Origin: an uncultured Alphaproteobacteria bacterium
Lineage (GTDB): Bacteria; Pseudomonadota; Alphaproteobacteria; RF32; CAG-239
Direction of reading: 5' to 3'
DNA length: 64,000 bases
NCBI GenBank assembly: GCA_944391495.1
Contig: CALXTU010000001.1
Coordinates: 371,981 to 435,980 of the forward strand
Below the pieces are notes generated by a model. That model saw only the letters and a list, made by a program, of their open reading frames with translations, made no database searches and was not told the origin of the DNA. The position numbers were made by a program, and so were the translations under genes. Below are positions 44,227 to 52,894 of the stretch, in pieces (position 1 is the stretch's first letter; every line of letters starts with the position of its first letter).

Positions 44227-44967
44227 TCAGTAGATGACTTTGGCCAGATACAGCCCGCAGGCCGGAGCGGTGGCGCCGGCGGCCGAACGGTTTTTGGCTT
44301 CAAGAATTTTTTTGATATCTTCCGGCTGCAATTTATGTTCGCCGACCAGCTTCAGCGTGCCGACCATGTTGCGAACCTGATGGTGCAGGAACGAACGGGC
44401 TTCGACGGTGAAAACGATTTCGTCATCAATCTTGTCTATATCAAGACGGTCAAGGGTTTTTACCGGAGATTTGGCCTGACAGGCAGCGGCGCGGAATGAG
44501 GTGAAATCGTGATTTCCGAGCAGATAAACGGCGGCCTGGCGCATAGCGTCGGCATCAAGAGGCACCGGAACCCACCAAACCCGGTTTTGTCGTAAAACAG
44601 ACGGTGCCCGGCGGTTGAGAATCCGATAGATGTAGCCGCGGCCTTTGGCTGAAAAACGAGCATGAAAGTCAGAGGATACCGGTTCAACGTCAATAACGAA
44701 TACCGGAGCTTCAAGCTCACGGAGATGGGCATTGAAAGCCTCGCGGATTTTCCAGGGCTCCATGGCGGTGTCAAAATCCATATGCGCAACCTGTGCCAGA
44801 GCATGGACGCCGGCGTCGGTTCTTCCGGCCGCGGCAATTTCCGTTTGTCGGCCGCTCAAACGTTGCAAAACGGTTTCAAGATATTCCTGTACCGACGGGC
44901 CGTCCAGTTGCCGCTGCCAGCCTAAGATATTGGTGCCGTCGTATTCGAGGGTTAGTTTGTAGCGCAT
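44227..44967 (-). CDS. truA: tRNA pseudouridine(38-40) synthase
   Basis: Makes pseudouridine in the tRNA anticodon arm. 246 residues. The catalytic aspartate is D51 in AAGRTDAGVHALAQ. Further family motifs are YLLGNHDFTSFRAA and FLHHQVRNMVGTL, and the YDGTNILGWQRQ opening is typical. Followed by a terminator; separate from the oxidoreductase gene upstream, which has its own terminator. Confidence 0.97.
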   Translation of the reverse strand: MRYKLTLEYDGTNILGWQRQLDGPSVQEYLETVLQRLSGRQTEIAAAGRTDAGVHALAQVAHMDFDTAMEPWKIREAFNAHLRELEAPVFVIDVEPVSSDFHARFSAKGRGYIYRILNRRAPSVLRQNRVWWVPVPLDADAMRQAAVYLLGNHDFTSFRAAACQAKSPVKTLDRLDIDKIDDEIVFTVEARSFLHHQVRNMVGTLKLVGEHKLQPEDIKKILEAKNRSAAGATAPACGLYLAKVIY

Positions 44968-44988
44968 TTGAAATTCCGGGTTAAAAAT

Positions 44989-45017
44989 TAAGGGGCATTG
45001 TGCTGCCCCTTAAAAAT
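44989..45017 (-). terminator. terminator of the oxidoreductase gene
   Basis: TAAGGGGCA/TGCCCCTTA stem with a six-base loop and, read on the minus strand, a T-rich tail. It lies between the stop of the oxidoreductase gene and truA. Confidence 0.8.
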
Positions 45018-45032
45018 CAGTTTGGCGAAAAG

Positions 45033-46040
45033 TTATTCGGCAGCCATTTGCAGACCGGCCGAGAAGTTAAGCGAATCCTGAACTTCCCAGATAACGCGCA
45101 GAGCGGCCAGAGCCTGTTCGCCCGAGATGCGCGGTGTTTCTTTGCCGTTGATGCAGTTGGCAAAATGGTTCAGCTCGGAAACCAAAGGTTGTGCCTGCAT
45201 GATAAACAGGTTTTCAACGCTGCCTTTAAGGCCGTAGCGCATATTTTCCGGCAGATCATTCTGGTTAATGCCGTGCATACGCCCCTGAGAATGGACGGCA
45301 ATGCTCTGGTTGACAAAGTCCAGATCAATGTAGTTGTCGTCAGTGGTGACGTTCAGGGTGCGGATACGCGACTGTGTAATGCGCGAGGCCGTCAACATAG
45401 CCGTGGTGCCGTTGGCAAATTCCAACATGGCGGTAATATAGTCTTTGCCGTTCGGGGATTTCGGCGTGCGGACGGCCGAAGCCTGAACGTTGATTACCGG
45501 GGATTTAACCAGCGATAAGATAATCTCGGCATCGTGGATCATCAAATCCATGGCAACGTCGACATCCGTAATGCGGCCGGAAGCAGCCGACATGCGGCGG
45601 GCTTCAAGCGAACATATTTTGGAGGTGTCGTTCAAAATCTTATGCAGCTGTTCAATTGCAGGGTTGAACTGCTCAATATGGCCGACCAGCAGGGTGACGT
45701 TGTTCCGGCGTGCGGCGGAAATCAGGCGCTGACATTCTTCTTCAGTTGTTGCCAGCGGTTTTTCCATCAGGCAGTGAATGCCGCGGTTTAAGAAAAATTC
45801 ACCGACGTCGGCATGAGTTACCGAGGTGGTAACGACACTGACGGCATCAACATTGGCAGCAACTTCTTCCAGAGAAGAAAAAGCTTTGATACCGAAAGTT
45901 TCGGCAGCCGCCGCAGCCGCTTCGGCACAGATGTCATAAACGCCGACCAGTTCAAAGCCGTTGAGGGTCTTATATGTTCTTAAATGATTTTTGCCCATCA
46001 TACCGGCACCGATAACGGCAACTCTGATTGGATTTGTCAT
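45033..46040 (-). CDS. Gfo/Idh/MocA-family oxidoreductase
   Basis: NAD(P)-dependent dehydrogenase of the glucose-fructose oxidoreductase type, 335 residues. The Rossmann loop GAGMMG is at 11-16. The EKPL motif (CLMEKPLATTEEE) carries the catalytic lysine, and HIEQFNPA and DLMIHDAEIIL fit the second domain. This family often acts on UDP-sugars or inositols; HIEQFNPAI and DLMIHDAEI are also seen in UDP-GlcNAc 3-dehydrogenase-like members, but no sugar-nucleotide genes lie nearby, so the substrate is open. Divergent from the SPOR lipoprotein gene. Confidence 0.9.
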   Translation of the reverse strand: MTNPIRVAVIGAGMMGKNHLRTYKTLNGFELVGVYDICAEAAAAAAETFGIKAFSSLEEVAANVDAVSVVTTSVTHADVGEFFLNRGIHCLMEKPLATTEEECQRLISAARRNNVTLLVGHIEQFNPAIEQLHKILNDTSKICSLEARRMSAASGRITDVDVAMDLMIHDAEIILSLVKSPVINVQASAVRTPKSPNGKDYITAMLEFANGTTAMLTASRITQSRIRTLNVTTDDNYIDLDFVNQSIAVHSQGRMHGINQNDLPENMRYGLKGSVENLFIMQAQPLVSELNHFANCINGKETPRISGEQALAALRVIWEVQDSLNFSAGLQMAAE

Positions 46041-46086
46041 AATTTTACCTCTATTTGTTCGTAGAAAATTTATTTTGGTTTACATA

Positions 46087-46103
46087 TACCAATTATTTTG
46101 GTA
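46087..46103. promoter_or_regulatory. inverted repeat in the divergent intergenic region
   Basis: TACCAA and TTGGTA around five bases, between the oxidoreductase and lipoprotein genes. It resembles a dimeric regulator operator, but no promoter could be placed confidently beside it. Confidence 0.35.
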
Positions 46104-46152
46104 AAAAGCTTTTAAATTCTTGTTACATATTGTTACAAACACGAGGTGTTTT

Positions 46153-47925
46153 ATGATAAGACGATTGGCGTATGCTTTGATGATTATCGGAAGCGCGGGA
46201 ATTTTGGCGGCATGTGCCACGGAAAAAAAGCCGTTGGGCCCCGTTTTGCAGACGAATGATTTAGTCTTTTCGGGCGATGCCGAATCGCTGCCGGACAAAG
46301 TCAGCGTTTATACGGCAATGGCCCGCGCCGCCAAATATCATGCAGATGCCTCGGCGCAAAATATGTTTAAAAATATTTATGACGGCAGCCAAAATCCGAA
46401 GCAAATTACAGAAAAAATGTTTTTTGCCGGGCAGAAAAGCGATAAATTGTATAATGCGGCCAGGGCCATGGATTTTGCGGATATGTATGCGATGAGCGTG
46501 CTGACGGATAATCAGAAATATATTGAGAATGCTCTTTATGCCAAATCGGCGCAAAATTTAAGTATCGCCGCAATTCAGCTGCACCGCGAAGAAATTTTTG
46601 CCGTCAGAGCCATTCGGCAAATTGACAGAATGATGACACAGCAGGGAAAAATTCTGCAAAAACTGAATGACAAAGCCGACAGCAGCGACGGTCTGACCGA
46701 GCCGGAAATTAATTACCGTAAAGATTTGGAAGTTGCCCTCAACCGACTGGGTGAAATCAAAAAGCAACTGGCGTCGGTACGAACCGAATATATGCGGTTG
46801 ATAGCCACGACCGATAAAGATGTCCGGGCCGAAGGAAAACGTTTTTATGAATTAGATGATTTTGACAAACGTTATACGCCGGATATTTTTCAGGATACGG
46901 CGGTTAACAACCGGCGTGAATTCAGTTTAGCCAAAGAACAGTTGGGCAGCTTTAACGCCGCAAAAGCCCGCCGGCAGGCCTATGTCGATTATCCGCCGGT
47001 TGCCCGGCTGGATATCAACGGGCTTGAGGTTGAGGACAGCCGTTATGAAAACGAGCTTTTTAACAAAACCGTGCGGGTTACGATGAATTTGCTTGATGCC
47101 GTGGCGGAATATCAGGATAAGCCGAGCAACGAAAGTTTGAAACAAAAGGCTTTTGACGAATTGGCCGCCGTCGTGATGACTCAGGTTGAACTGGCGTATC
47201 GTCTGGTGGAAAAAGCATCGTTTGATTATGAGGCAAACCGCTATAAAATTACCGAACTTAAAAATACAATACGGCAGATGAAAAAACAGAAAGATTTGCC
47301 CGATTATGAAAGAGCGGATTTGTTTGATCAAGAGGTATCTCTGATTGCCGCCGAGCAGAAAGAAGTTCAGATTTTGGCGGAAAGGGGAGCTGCTTTGCGT
47401 AATTTGTATTATCTGGCCGGATTGTCGCCTTTTGATAAAAATATGCTCAAAGGCCAGATTAAAGATATTGAAAATACTCTGAAAAAAGCCTTTAACAAGG
47501 ACCTGGTCAGTATGTTGTCGGCGGCTAAGGCCGAACCGCGGTGGGATGACGGCGGAAACGCCTGGGCGCATAAGGATAACTGGTTGGAGGAGCTTATTGA
47601 CGGTCCGGAGAAAACAAAAGAGGCTGCCGCCGTTCGGAAAACTTCCGCCGTCAGGTCAGCGGCCGTTGCCACGCCGCGTTCTGCCGCAACGGGAAAATAC
47701 CGTGTCATGCAAATGGGTTCTTATCAGGAACTTGATAATGCGGTGGCAGATCAGAAGAGGATAAAAGACAGTGTGCCGGAACTGGCCGGATATGATATTT
47801 ATATTGAGCAGGCCGTTGTTGACGGTACAAGGTATCATCGTCTGATGCTGCGGCCGGAACCGGAAAAACTGCAGTATTTGTGTCGGCAGGTTGTTGACGC
47901 AGGGTTTGGCTGTATTTTGAAATAA
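46153..47925 (+). CDS. large lipoprotein with C-terminal SPOR domain
   Basis: 590 residues from ATG 46153 (GAGG nine bases upstream). A signal peptide with lipobox LAAC predicts an outer-membrane or periplasm-facing lipoprotein. The middle ~450 residues are highly charged and helical (for example VEKASFDYEANRYKITELKNTIRQ, LFDQEVSLIAAEQKEVQILAE), suggesting long coiled coils. An Ala/Ser/Arg linker leads to a SPOR domain of about 75 residues (YRVMQMGSYQELDNA to GFGCIL). SPOR domains bind denuded peptidoglycan at division sites. The family of the middle part is not recognised. A separate promoter drives the next gene. Confidence 0.85.
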   Translation: MIRRLAYALMIIGSAGILAACATEKKPLGPVLQTNDLVFSGDAESLPDKVSVYTAMARAAKYHADASAQNMFKNIYDGSQNPKQITEKMFFAGQKSDKLYNAARAMDFADMYAMSVLTDNQKYIENALYAKSAQNLSIAAIQLHREEIFAVRAIRQIDRMMTQQGKILQKLNDKADSSDGLTEPEINYRKDLEVALNRLGEIKKQLASVRTEYMRLIATTDKDVRAEGKRFYELDDFDKRYTPDIFQDTAVNNRREFSLAKEQLGSFNAAKARRQAYVDYPPVARLDINGLEVEDSRYENELFNKTVRVTMNLLDAVAEYQDKPSNESLKQKAFDELAAVVMTQVELAYRLVEKASFDYEANRYKITELKNTIRQMKKQKDLPDYERADLFDQEVSLIAAEQKEVQILAERGAALRNLYYLAGLSPFDKNMLKGQIKDIENTLKKAFNKDLVSMLSAAKAEPRWDDGGNAWAHKDNWLEELIDGPEKTKEAAAVRKTSAVRSAAVATPRSAATGKYRVMQMGSYQELDNAVADQKRIKDSVPELAGYDIYIEQAVVDGTRYHRLMLRPEPEKLQYLCRQVVDAGFGCILK

Positions 47926-47932
47926 AAACAGT

Positions 47933-47961
47933 TTGTCAAAACATAATTTTTAGGCTATGCT
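47933..47961 (+). promoter_or_regulatory. promoter of the pentapeptide/VirD4-like pair
   Basis: TTGTCA at 47933-47938, 17-base spacer, TATGCT at 47956-47961, 35 bases before the coding start. It makes the pair a transcription unit of its own. Confidence 0.65.
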
Positions 47962-47996
47962 GAATTAAAGCGCTAAACTGATTTAGGGAACCCCTG

Positions 47997-49115
47997 ATGT
48001 CTGACGAAAATAAACTGAATAGTCTGCGGGAACGTCTTAAAGAAGGACAGGATAAATTTGAGCGGGAACTGCGGCAGGAAATTGCCGAAAGCGGAAGCTG
48101 GCATATGGTGTCGAATCGTCAGACGAGCGCATCGGCGGTGTCTTTTGATGATGACGGTTTGAGGTTTGTCGGTAAAAATCTGGAAAACGGCAAATTTGCC
48201 AATGAGGATTTACACGGCGCCAATTTTTCGGTTGCCAATCTTACCAAAGTTGATTTTTCGGGCGCGGATTTGCGCGGGGTTGATTTTTCCGGTGCCAATC
48301 TGACAGATGCCAATTTGTCGGGTGCGGATTTGACCGGTGCCGTTTTGTCGGGGACGGTATTGCACCGAACTAACTTTACCAAGGCCAAACTTAACGGTGT
48401 GAAACTGATTGATGCCGATCTTGAAGATGCCATTCTTCTGGATATTCAGATTGATGAAATCGGCATTGCGGAATTGCAGTCGCTGATTGAATATCTGGCC
48501 AAATATTATCCGCATAAACTTAATTTGCGCAAAGTTAATCTGACAATGCTTAATCTGGCGGCAATCGATTTAAGCCGGGTGGATTTGCGCGGGGTTGATT
48601 TTACCGGGGTTGATTTTACCGGGGTTAACATTACGGGACTTGATCTGAGCGAATGTATTATTACACCGCAGCAGATTGCTCAGGCACTGGGCAGAGTTCC
48701 GGGGAAAGAGGAATTGGCCAGAATACTGGCTCCCAAAAAGAAAAAAAAGGCTTCTTACAACGGAATGGATCTGACAGAATTGTTTTTGGGCAACGGCAAA
48801 GAATTCGGCGTGCTTGATTTTCAAAAGGACAGAGGAATCAGCATAGAAACACTGCTTAAGGCCGGGAAGAAAGTTTTCGGCCGACCGGCCAAACCGGAGG
48901 TTAAAGACGAGCAGTCTTTGGAGCAGGCCAAAAGTGAGCAGGAACAGGAGGCAAAATCGCATAACGAGGAATTGCGGCGGATTATTGAAGCGCGCAAACA
49001 GAAGGAACTTGAAACCCGCAAGGCCATGAAAGAGAATTTGGAACAGGAAAAACAAAAACGAAAAGAGAATACCGAAAGAATTATTGCCGTTCGTGATGCC
49101 GGCCGGGGGCGCTGA
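47997..49115 (+). CDS. pentapeptide-repeat protein with coiled-coil tail
   Basis: 372 residues, no signal peptide. Two blocks of A(D/N)LXX-type pentapeptide repeats (about 58-147 and 176-221; for example ADLRGVDFSGANL and DLRGVDFTGVDFTGV) should form a right-handed quadrilateral beta-helix, interrupted by a helical insert. A region with ITPQQIAQALG and a KKKKK stretch follows, then a strongly charged coiled-coil tail (about 305-372). Its stop is three bases before the VirD4-like ATPase gene, so the two are tightly coupled. The function is unknown; some such proteins mimic DNA or act as scaffolds or effectors. Confidence 0.88.
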   Translation: MSDENKLNSLRERLKEGQDKFERELRQEIAESGSWHMVSNRQTSASAVSFDDDGLRFVGKNLENGKFANEDLHGANFSVANLTKVDFSGADLRGVDFSGANLTDANLSGADLTGAVLSGTVLHRTNFTKAKLNGVKLIDADLEDAILLDIQIDEIGIAELQSLIEYLAKYYPHKLNLRKVNLTMLNLAAIDLSRVDLRGVDFTGVDFTGVNITGLDLSECIITPQQIAQALGRVPGKEELARILAPKKKKKASYNGMDLTELFLGNGKEFGVLDFQKDRGISIETLLKAGKKVFGRPAKPEVKDEQSLEQAKSEQEQEAKSHNEELRRIIEARKQKELETRKAMKENLEQEKQKRKENTERIIAVRDAGRGR

Positions 49116-49118
49116 CAA

Positions 49119-51458
49119 ATGGCCGGCGGGTTGGATATCAAACAAGAAAAAAGCCGCGTTACGGCGTTTGTTAATGCCGGCGCGGTTTTGTTTATCACCT
49201 ATTTGATCTTTTGGGGATTATCAGGCATTTGTTTCGGCATTGTCGAATTGGCCGAACGGTTGGCGCTGCCGGAATATGAAGGGGGATTTTCCTGTGACTG
49301 GGTCAAGTTTTTTTATCATCCGGGATATGTGTTTGAACTGTACGGCGAATGGTGGAAACGGTTGATCAGGGGTATTCGTCTGATGGACGTGCAACTGTTT
49401 TTGCTGGTGCCGTTTATTGTGCCGGCGGCGATTGCGGCTACCGTGGTATTGGTTCTTGCCGGGCGCAATTATTCTTTTCATCTCTGGTATGTTTTAAATC
49501 ATCATTTTGCCAAGGCCAAAGATATTGAACATATGGGACTCGGTAAAGAGCTTTTTATGGTTTTGGGGCGGTTCGGACATCTGATATTAAGTGTCCGGCC
49601 GACAGAATCGGTTTTATGTATCGGCGAGATGGGAACGGGCAAAACCTCAAGTGTGGCCATACCGTCGGTTTTGCGGTCGGATAATGCGTCGATCGTTGCG
49701 GTTGACATGACGGGACTGCTGCCGAAATATACCGCCGGATATCGGGCAACTTTGGGAGAAGTTTTTTATTATAATTGGGATTTGCTTGATGATCCCGACA
49801 AGGGGGTGTTCTACCCGCGCTGGAATCCGCTGGCCAGGGTTAATATGCCAAAAAAACAGAAGGAAAAAGACGCTTATCTGCGGCGAATTGCCGGGTATCT
49901 GGCCGATACGGACGATACCGAAAAAGACAATTATTGGAATCTGCTGGCCCGTTCTGTCATTGCGGCGCTGCTCGGATATTGGTGTGCTAAGGAAAATCAG
50001 GCCAAGGCCAATGATTATTTTTTAGGTAAATTGGTGGAAGGAAAACATTTAAGCCGGGAAGAAAAAGATATTCTGCTGAGTTATTATATTCAAATGCCGC
50101 CGGCTTATGCCGAAGAGGCCCGGCGTCTTCTTGAAGAAGACGAGCTTAATCAGGAAAATTATTTGCCAATCGGGAGCTGGGAGGGAATTGCCGAGCAGTG
50201 GATCGGTCGGGAGGTTTGTTTCGCCGGTATTACGGACTGGCTGATTGAGCATTATATGACGGCTCACGACAACGGCCGGAAAGACTGGCGCGAGTGGGTT
50301 GAGTCTTTGCTGGCAGAGGCGTATCTGTTTGGTTACGGCTCTCAGGTTATTGACGGGTTGAAACAGTTTCTGGCATTGTCACCCAGGCAGCGGCAGATTG
50401 CGTTTGCCTGTGTGATTAAGCCGTTTCGTATTTTTGTAAACCAGGCTATTCGCGAGCGTACCAACGGTAATGATTTCAATATGGATAAGATTCGCGGTGT
50501 CTATGATGAAAAACAAAAATGTTGGCGGCCGGTTACCGTGTATTCAATGGCTAATACTTATGCTTCCAAAATACTCAATCAGATGTTTCTGGACGAGATT
50601 ATGTATCGTAATCTGTATTTGCAGGGCGGGCAGGGGCCGCTGCCGCTGATGCTGGTTTTGGACGACGTCGGGCATAATCTGCGGCTTAAGTATCTGACAA
50701 GTCTTCTGACGGAAGGCAAAACGAAAAAAATGTCGGCTTTACTGTTATGTAACAGTCTCAGTCTGGTTGAAAATACATACAGCCGTGAAGAACTGGAAAC
50801 CATTGTCATGAATACGGCTTATAAAATCATTAAGGCTCCGGATAATCAAAAACTGAGCCGGCAGCTGGATAAATTGGCGACGTTTGCCTCAAAGTCCGTA
50901 CAAATTTCAAAAAACGGCGAAAAGAAGCGTAAGGGAAAATATTTTGCCAACACTTATTATTTTCACCGTCTGGCTTTGGATTTCAGTATAAACCGGCGGG
51001 TTAGGATTGATACGAAAGATCATCAGGTCGTTTTGGCCGAGGGGTATTACAACCGGCCGATATTAGCCGACAATATCTTTTTTGCCGAAGATGAGCGTTT
51101 TCGCAAACTGGCGGTTTTAGATGCCGAATACAGTTTGTCCCGGGAAAAGATCGAACATAAAACAAAATTTGAGCTGGAAACGCCGAAATTGGCGGAGGTT
51201 TTTGCGCAAAAGGATCTCGGTGTGGAGGATCTGGTTGAGCTTGATCAGTATATGAATGTTGTTTTTGAAGAAGTCAAACTGGAAATCGGTACACACCGGA
51301 AATCACCCAAAACAGTTGCCCGGGAAGCCGCGTCAGCCGCCCATGTCGAAAAAGAAAAACAAAAAAGGCAGGATACGGAAGGCGACTGGTGGCTGAGGGA
51401 AGATGCTTTCAGTGCCCAATCTTCGATTGACCGGAATCCGTTCAACCCGAAAAAATAA
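49119..51458 (+). CDS. VirD4/TraG-like coupling ATPase (orphan)
   Basis: 779 residues, related to type IV coupling proteins. Two N-terminal transmembrane segments (about 18-41 and 91-114). Walker A GEMGTGKT is at 169-176, then the family-typical stretch VAVDMTGLLPKYTAGYRATLGEV and PRWNPLA (194-238). A Walker B-like LMLVLDDVG is near 510-518, and LLLCNSLSLVENTYS near 541-555 matches the usual QSL-type segment. Deviations: DD replaces the usual DE in Walker B, and NSL replaces QSL. No VirB, relaxase or mating-pair genes lie within the window. It follows the pentapeptide gene by three bases and precedes rarA by 72. Confidence 0.85.
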   Translation: MAGGLDIKQEKSRVTAFVNAGAVLFITYLIFWGLSGICFGIVELAERLALPEYEGGFSCDWVKFFYHPGYVFELYGEWWKRLIRGIRLMDVQLFLLVPFIVPAAIAATVVLVLAGRNYSFHLWYVLNHHFAKAKDIEHMGLGKELFMVLGRFGHLILSVRPTESVLCIGEMGTGKTSSVAIPSVLRSDNASIVAVDMTGLLPKYTAGYRATLGEVFYYNWDLLDDPDKGVFYPRWNPLARVNMPKKQKEKDAYLRRIAGYLADTDDTEKDNYWNLLARSVIAALLGYWCAKENQAKANDYFLGKLVEGKHLSREEKDILLSYYIQMPPAYAEEARRLLEEDELNQENYLPIGSWEGIAEQWIGREVCFAGITDWLIEHYMTAHDNGRKDWREWVESLLAEAYLFGYGSQVIDGLKQFLALSPRQRQIAFACVIKPFRIFVNQAIRERTNGNDFNMDKIRGVYDEKQKCWRPVTVYSMANTYASKILNQMFLDEIMYRNLYLQGGQGPLPLMLVLDDVGHNLRLKYLTSLLTEGKTKKMSALLLCNSLSLVENTYSREELETIVMNTAYKIIKAPDNQKLSRQLDKLATFASKSVQISKNGEKKRKGKYFANTYYFHRLALDFSINRRVRIDTKDHQVVLAEGYYNRPILADNIFFAEDERFRKLAVLDAEYSLSREKIEHKTKFELETPKLAEVFAQKDLGVEDLVELDQYMNVVFEEVKLEIGTHRKSPKTVAREAASAAHVEKEKQKRQDTEGDWWLREDAFSAQSSIDRNPFNPKK

Positions 51459-51465
51459 CTGTTCA

Positions 51466-51495
51466 TTGTCGATATTTTCTGCTATTGATTATACG
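51466..51495 (+). promoter_or_regulatory. putative promoter of rarA
   Basis: TTGTCG at 51466-51471, 18-base spacer, TATACG at 51490-51495, 36 bases before rarA. Confidence 0.5.
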
Positions 51496-51530
51496 GGATT
51501 AAAACGAATCGCCGCAATAACGGAAGAACT

Positions 51531-52850
51531 ATGGAAGAAACTTTATTTTCGACAAATGTTAAACGTCCGCTGGCCGACAGACTGCGCCCGAAAACTCTGG
51601 AAGAGGTTGTCGGACAGGATCAGGTCGTCGGCAAAGATGCGCCGCTGGGACGGATGCTTGCTTCCGGCAAAATCGGTTCGTTTATTCTCTGGGGGCCGCC
51701 GGGCTGCGGTAAGACGACAATAGCCCGGTTGATTGCCGAACACACCAAACTTTATTTTGAACAGATTTCGGCGGTTTTTTCCGGAGTGGCCGATTTGAAG
51801 CGGGTGTTTCAATATGCGCAGGAACGCCGAGCCAATCAGGGAATCGGCACACTGCTGTTTGTTGATGAAATTCATCGTTTTAATAAGTCGCAGCAGGATG
51901 GTTTTTTGCCTTATGTCGAAGACGGTACGATTATTTTGGTCGGTGCGACAACAGAGAATCCGTCTTTTGAATTGAATGCCGCTTTACTGTCACGGTGTCA
52001 GGTCTTTGTTTTGAACCGGCTGAGCGAAGATGATTTTGAAGTTTTGCTGCAGCGTGCGGAAAAGGAAACGGGGCGAAAACTGCCGGTTGACGAAGAAGCG
52101 CGCGCGTTTATGAAGTCGGTGGCGGACGGCGACGGACGTTATATTTTAAATTTGGCCGAGAGTGTCTGGAATTATGCCAAAGAAGGCGAGATTTTCAATA
52201 AAGACAGCATTGTCAAAATCATCAGGTCGCGGGCACCGGTTTATGATAAAGGGCGCGACGGGCATTATAATCTGATTTCGGCGGTGCATAAGTCATTGCG
52301 GGGATCTGACGTTGATGCCGCATTATACTGGGTGGCACGGATGATAAGTTCGGGCGAAGATCCGAAATATATTCTGCGGCGGCTGACGCGTTTTGCGATA
52401 GAAGATGTTTCGCTGGCCGAGCCGGGTGCGGTGGTGCAGGCAATTGCCTGCTGGGAAACTTATGAAAGACTGGGATCACCGGAGGGCGATTTGGCCATTA
52501 TGCAGTTGACGGCTTATCTGGCAACGGCGCCGAAATCGGTCGGGGTTTATAAGGCCATGCATGCGGCATTTGATTTGGCAAAAAAAACAGGTTCGCTGAT
52601 GCCGCCGAAAAATATTTTGAACGCGCCGACAAAACTGATGAAACAACTCGGCTACAGCGAAGGATATGAATATGATCCGGACTGTGAAGATGGATTTTCC
52701 GGTGCCAATTACTTTCCCGACGGTATGAAAAGGGTTAAACTTTATCGGCCGGCCGACCGGGGATTTGAGCGGGAAATTAAAAAGCGTATAGAGTATTTTG
52801 ACAAGCTGCGGGCAGAAAAACAACGGCAGAAAGGTATTAAAGATGATTAA
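51531..52850 (+). CDS. rarA: replication-associated recombination protein A (MgsA/RarA)
   Basis: AAA+ ATPase related to clamp loaders and eukaryotic WRNIP1; acts at stalled replication forks. 439 residues. Walker A GPPGCGKT is at 55-62, Walker B LLFVDEIHRF near 107-116, and the sensor-1 region VGATTENPSFELNAALLSRC follows. The C-terminal tetramerisation part carries HKSLRGSDVDAALYWVARM and LMKQLGYSEGYEYDPD. Commonly located near lolA or tRNA-serine ligase genes elsewhere; here it follows the VirD4-like gene. Confidence 0.97.
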   Translation: MEETLFSTNVKRPLADRLRPKTLEEVVGQDQVVGKDAPLGRMLASGKIGSFILWGPPGCGKTTIARLIAEHTKLYFEQISAVFSGVADLKRVFQYAQERRANQGIGTLLFVDEIHRFNKSQQDGFLPYVEDGTIILVGATTENPSFELNAALLSRCQVFVLNRLSEDDFEVLLQRAEKETGRKLPVDEEARAFMKSVADGDGRYILNLAESVWNYAKEGEIFNKDSIVKIIRSRAPVYDKGRDGHYNLISAVHKSLRGSDVDAALYWVARMISSGEDPKYILRRLTRFAIEDVSLAEPGAVVQAIACWETYERLGSPEGDLAIMQLTAYLATAPKSVGVYKAMHAAFDLAKKTGSLMPPKNILNAPTKLMKQLGYSEGYEYDPDCEDGFSGANYFPDGMKRVKLYRPADRGFEREIKKRIEYFDKLRAEKQRQKGIKDD

Positions 52851-52894
52851 TCAGCCGAAAACGGCAATCTGTTTTTAACGGAAAAAGGGAATAA

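Noticed and set aside
49119..51458. Part of an integrative conjugative element
   Set aside because: No relaxase, integrase, VirB genes or direct repeats nearby, and base composition and codon use look like those of the flanking core genes.
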